From positions 1-16,795 of the forward strand of contig JAFYVD010000012.1 of assembly GCA_017558425.1 (NCBI GenBank): a DNA stretch of 16,795 nucleotides, read 5' to 3'. The translations under genes and the position numbers were made by a program. A model generated the notes under the pieces. That model did no database searches. It saw nothing but the letters and a program-made list of their open reading frames with translations, and was not told where the DNA came from. Shown piece after piece: positions 13,922 to 16,795 of the stretch (within the stretch, counting starts at the first letter, position 1; every line of letters starts with the position of its first letter). Source of the stretch: Clostridia bacterium (GTDB lineage: Bacteria > Bacillota_A > Clostridia > RUG12999).

Positions 13922-15328
13922 TTAGGATCTGTCGTCTACATAGAGTACGCGAACTCCGTCTGCAGGAGCTTCTGCTTTTTTCTCTGTTTTGCCGTCTCTT
14001 ACATCAAAGAACTTTGTAGCAACCTGCGGGAAAAGTGCATAACTGAGCACGTCTTCTTCCTGTTTCGCTCTGTCGCCAAGTTCCTTTTTATAATTCTCAA
14101 GCTCGGGTGAAAGGAGGTCTGCAGGTCTGCAAGTGATAACTTCATCGTCACCAATAGCTTTTTTTCTTACCTCTTCATTCACTTCGCCGGGAAGCTGACC
14201 ATACTCACCACGGAGCAGACCTTTTGATTCTTTGGGAACCATTTTATATCTCTCGCCGGCAAGAACGTTCATAACAGCCTGAGTACCTACAATCTGGCTT
14301 GTAGGTGTTACAAGCGGAGGATAACCAAAATCTTTTCTTACTCTCGGAATTTCCGCAAGAACATCATAATATTTATCTTCTGCATTAGCCTGTTTCAGCT
14401 GGGACAGAAGGTTTGAAAGCATACCGCCGGGCACCTGATAGAGCAGAGTATTTGTGTCAACCGAAAGAACTTTCGGATTGAGGATTCCTTCTTCCATCAG
14501 TTTGTTCGCAACTTTTCTGAAGTGTGCCGCAATGTCAGAGAGCTTCGAAAGGTCAAGTCCTGTGTCTCTTTCTGTGCCCTGAAGAGTTGCAACAAGTGCT
14601 TCTGTTGCAGGCTGAGCTGTACCGTTACCCATAGGAGAAAGCGCACAGTCAACAATGTCAACGCCTGCCTGAGCAGCCATAAGGTTAACCATATCTCCTG
14701 TACCTGTTGTATTATGAGTGTGGAGATGAATGGGAACTTTAACTTCGCTTTTGAGTGCTTTTACAAGTGCAAAAGCATCGTAAGGCAGAAGCAGGTTTGC
14801 CATATCCTTGATACAGATGGAATCTGCACCCATATTTTCAAGTTTTTTAGCAAGTTTCACAAAATATTCATGGTCGTGAACGGGGCTTGTTGTATAGCTG
14901 AGCGCCGCTTCGCAGTGACCTTTATATTTTTTTGTGTATTTAATTGCCGCCTCTAAGTTTCTTGTATCGTTGAGAGCGTCAAAAATTCTTACAACATCAA
15001 TACCGTTTTCGATTGATTTTTTAACAAACTGTTCAACCACGTCGTCGGCATAATGTTTGTAACCGAGGATGTTCTGACCTCTGAAAAGCATCTGGAGCTT
15101 TGTGTTGGGCATATGTTTTTTGAAAGTTCTGAGTCTTTCCCACGGGTCTTCATCCAGGAATCTCATACAGGCATCAAAAGTTGCACCGCCCCAACATTCG
15201 AGCGACCAGTAACCAACTGCATCCAGCTTTTCAAGAACAGGAATCATATCTTCAATTCTCATTCGTGTAGCTGCCTGAGACTGGTGAGCGTCACGAAGGA
15301 TTGTATCTGTAATATATAATTTTGTCAT
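13922..15328 (-). CDS. oadA: Oxaloacetate decarboxylase alpha-type carboxyltransferase, without biotin domain
   Basis: This is the cytoplasmic carboxyltransferase of the sodium-pumping oxaloacetate decarboxylase, moving CO2 from oxaloacetate to biotin. The 468 residues contain an HMGL-like TIM barrel, with TILRDAHQSQAATRMR (metal ligand Asp13), the CIKDMAN lysine Lys174 that is carbamylated in homologues, and HLHTHN (His203 and His205, metal ligands). The PYC/OADA conserved C-terminal region follows (VPGGMLSNLLSQL, PRVRKDFGYPPLVTPTSQIVG). OadA of enterobacteria is about 595 residues with a fused biotin domain; here the protein ends after a short KAEAPADG linker-like stretch and biotin is carried by a separate protein two genes upstream. 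GGAGG sits over the end of oadB. The 5S subunit of transcarboxylase and pyruvate carboxylase subunit B share this fold, but adjacency to oadB favours the decarboxylase. Confidence 0.93.
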   Translation of the reverse strand: MTKLYITDTILRDAHQSQAATRMRIEDMIPVLEKLDAVGYWSLECWGGATFDACMRFLDEDPWERLRTFKKHMPNTKLQMLFRGQNILGYKHYADDVVEQFVKKSIENGIDVVRIFDALNDTRNLEAAIKYTKKYKGHCEAALSYTTSPVHDHEYFVKLAKKLENMGADSICIKDMANLLLPYDAFALVKALKSEVKVPIHLHTHNTTGTGDMVNLMAAQAGVDIVDCALSPMGNGTAQPATEALVATLQGTERDTGLDLSKLSDIAAHFRKVANKLMEEGILNPKVLSVDTNTLLYQVPGGMLSNLLSQLKQANAEDKYYDVLAEIPRVRKDFGYPPLVTPTSQIVGTQAVMNVLAGERYKMVPKESKGLLRGEYGQLPGEVNEEVRKKAIGDDEVITCRPADLLSPELENYKKELGDRAKQEEDVLSYALFPQVATKFFDVRDGKTEKKAEAPADGVRVLYVDDRS

Positions 15329-15334
15329 TGTTCA

Positions 15335-16564
15335 TTAACCTCCGAAAAGTGAAAGGAATACGCCTGCCGCAATAGCACTGCCGATTACACCTGCAACATT
15401 CGGGCCCATAGCGTGCATCAAGAGGAAGTTTGAAGGATTTTCCTTCTGACCAACCACCTGGGATACACGGGCTGCCATAGGAACTGCAGATACGCCGGCA
15501 CTACCGATAAGCGGGTTGATTTTATTTTTCTTTGTGAACAGGTTCATAAATTTAGCAAGCAGAACGCCGCCGGCTGTACCGAATCCAAACGCCACAATAC
15601 CCATTGCAATAATGCAGAGTGTGAGCGGTTTGAGGAATGTATCGGCAGTAGCTGTTGCACCAACCGAAACGCCCAGGAATACAGTAACAATGTTCATCAG
15701 CTCGTTCTGAACTGTTTTGGAAAGTCTTTCTGTAACGCCGCATTCTTTAAGAAGGTTACCAAGCATAAGCGCACCTACAAGCGGAGTCGCGGAAGGAACT
15801 ATCATAGATACAAAGAATGTAACAACGATGGGGAAAATGATTTTTTCTGTTTTTGAAACTTCTCTTAAAGGTTTCATAACAATCTGGCGTTCCGCTTTGG
15901 TTGTGAGCAGCTTCATAATGGGAGGCTGAATAACGGGGACGAGCGCCATATAAGAGTATGCCGCAACGGCAATAGGTCCGAGATATTCGGGCGCAAGCTT
16001 TGAAGTTACAAAGATTGCTGTAGGACCGTCCGCACCGCCGATGATACCAACAGACGCCGCAACGTTGTTAAGTGCATCACCCACAATAGTGCTGTCAACA
16101 AGGGGGAACAGAAGTTTTACACCAAGGAATGTAAGGAAAATACCAAGCTGAGCTGCAGCACCTAAAAGAAGGCTTTTGGGGTTTGCAATCAGCGGACCAA
16201 AGTCTGTCATAGCGCCAACGCCGATGAAGATAAGGCAAGGGTAAATTCCAAGTTTTACACCAAGGTATAACACGTCAATAAGGCCGGGCTGAACTGTTGT
16301 GCCGTCTGCAAGGGGAATACCTGTTCCGAACATTTCCCAGTGAACATGTCCGCCTGCAAAAAGCTGTTCGTGATACATATCAGCACCGAGAAGGTTGGTG
16401 AGCAGCATACCGAATGCGATGGGAAGCAGCAAAAGCGGCTCAAACTTTTTAACAATAGCAAGATACAGGAGCAGGCAGGCAACAAGAACCATCACAAGAG
16501 ACATCGGGTTCTCAAACAGTCTGTAAAAGCCTGTTTCCTGAACAAAATTCATAAAAGCATTCAT
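15335..16564 (-). CDS. oadB: Sodium ion-translocating decarboxylase beta subunit
   Basis: This is the membrane subunit that removes CO2 from carboxybiotin and pumps sodium out. It has 409 residues with many hydrophobic segments, typical of OadB/MmdB/GcdB. The hallmark segment is [21 protein letters not shown], with Asp179 equivalent to the essential sodium-site aspartate of characterised OadB. Other family stretches are [41 protein letters not shown] and, near the C-terminus, [17 protein letters not shown] and [21 protein letters not shown]. OadB, MmdB and GcdB are nearly interchangeable in sequence. The oxaloacetate assignment comes from the neighbouring carboxyltransferase type. GGAGG lies about 7 bases before ATG 16564, and oadA begins 6 bases after its stop. 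A gamma subunit is not visible and may lie upstream of the window. Confidence 0.95.
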   Translation of the reverse strand: MNAFMNFVQETGFYRLFENPMSLVMVLVACLLLYLAIVKKFEPLLLLPIAFGMLLTNLLGADMYHEQLFAGGHVHWEMFGTGIPLADGTTVQPGLIDVLYLGVKLGIYPCLIFIGVGAMTDFGPLIANPKSLLLGAAAQLGIFLTFLGVKLLFPLVDSTIVGDALNNVAASVGIIGGADGPTAIFVTSKLAPEYLGPIAVAAYSYMALVPVIQPPIMKLLTTKAERQIVMKPLREVSKTEKIIFPIVVTFFVSMIVPSATPLVGALMLGNLLKECGVTERLSKTVQNELMNIVTVFLGVSVGATATADTFLKPLTLCIIAMGIVAFGFGTAGGVLLAKFMNLFTKKNKINPLIGSAGVSAVPMAARVSQVVGQKENPSNFLLMHAMGPNVAGVIGSAIAAGVFLSLFGG

Positions 16565-16583
16565 ATCTTATCCTCCACAAGAC

Positions 16584-16795
16584 TTATGCAATAGTGCAGA
16601 GAACTGTACCTGTTTCAACTGTAGCACCCTGATTTACAGAAACTGCAGAAACTGTACCGTCACAAGGAGCACAGATTTCATTTTCCATTTTCATAGCTTC
16701 GAGAATCATAAGTACATCGCCTTTTTTTACAGCGTCACCCGCTTTAACATTTACAGCGAGGATTGTGCCGGGCATGGGGCTGTTTACAGATTCGC
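16584..16795 (-). CDS. Biotin carboxyl carrier protein, N-terminus outside window
   Basis: The C-terminal biotinyl domain of a carrier protein. It shows [15 protein letters not shown], then [10 protein letters not shown], where the lysine (codon 16689-16691) is the biotin attachment site, and [17 protein letters not shown]. The open frame continues past the window end (residues ESVNS before the first methionine shown), and homologues begin further upstream, so the ATG at 16775 is not the real start. The domain shuttles CO2 from the OadA active site to OadB. The gap to oadB is 19 bases, which includes that gene's ribosome binding site. The missing part may carry a Pro/Ala-rich linker, as in glutaconyl-CoA and methylmalonyl-CoA decarboxylase carriers. 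Confidence 0.93.
   Translation of the reverse strand, partial: ESVNSPMPGTILAVNVKAGDAVKKGDVLMILEAMKMENEICAPCDGTVSAVSVNQGATVETGTVLCTIA

Noticed and set aside
13922..15328. Pyruvate carboxylase subunit B as the identity of the carboxyltransferase.
   Set aside because: The adjacent sodium-pump beta subunit and biotin carrier, with no biotin carboxylase gene seen, favour the decarboxylase; the alternative is not excluded by the protein sequence alone.

Overview
The window looks like a chromosomal piece from an anaerobic, moderately AT-rich member of the Bacillota, probably class Clostridia. The evidence is the gene order argC-argJ-argB-argD-argF, strong GGAGG-type ribosome binding sites, tightly packed one-direction operons, and a sodium-pumping decarboxylase built from separate carboxyltransferase, membrane and biotin-carrier proteins. 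No RNA gene, insertion sequence, CRISPR array or phage gene is visible.

Layout. (1) Bases 1-4706, + strand: the 3' part of an arginine biosynthesis operon. It holds a partial argC with an apparent one-base frameshift near the window edge, then argJ, argB, argD and argF. The last three junctions are one-base overlaps or short couplings. A perfect 14-bp hairpin (4714-4746) ends the operon and also serves the convergent neighbour. (2) Bases 4738-7479, - strand: a compact three-gene unit of a Gfo/Idh/MocA-type dehydrogenase, a left-handed beta-helix acetyltransferase and an AraC-family regulator. (3) Bases 7533-8582, - strand: a membrane acyltransferase. (4) Bases 8649-10151, - strand: a PutP-like sodium/proline symporter with its own promoter and terminator; a 40-bp near-perfect palindrome abuts the promoter. 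(5) Bases 10316-13784, - strand: a four-gene operon of a TIM-barrel sugar-phosphate isomerase/epimerase-like protein, an RpiR/SIS regulator, an OPA-type major facilitator transporter and a TetR regulator. It is driven from a near-consensus promoter that carries repeated AGAACAA elements. (6) Bases 13922-16795, - strand: carboxyltransferase (oadA), membrane decarboxylase (oadB) and a biotin carrier protein cut by the window end, closed by a strong terminator.

How they work together. The arginine genes turn N-acetylglutamyl phosphate, made by ArgB from recycled acetylglutamate, into citrulline. ArgJ lets the acetyl group be recycled, and ArgB has the extra N-terminal helix typical of arginine-inhibited kinases. 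The oad genes would couple oxaloacetate decarboxylation to sodium export, and the PutP-like symporter could spend that gradient. The two regulator-linked metabolic units (regions 2 and 5) look like accessory carbohydrate or phosphosugar modules of unknown substrate and are the least understood part of the window.

The longest non-coding stretches are 10152-10315 and 13785-13921; both hold regulatory signals described below. No stretch above 300 bases lacks a gene.
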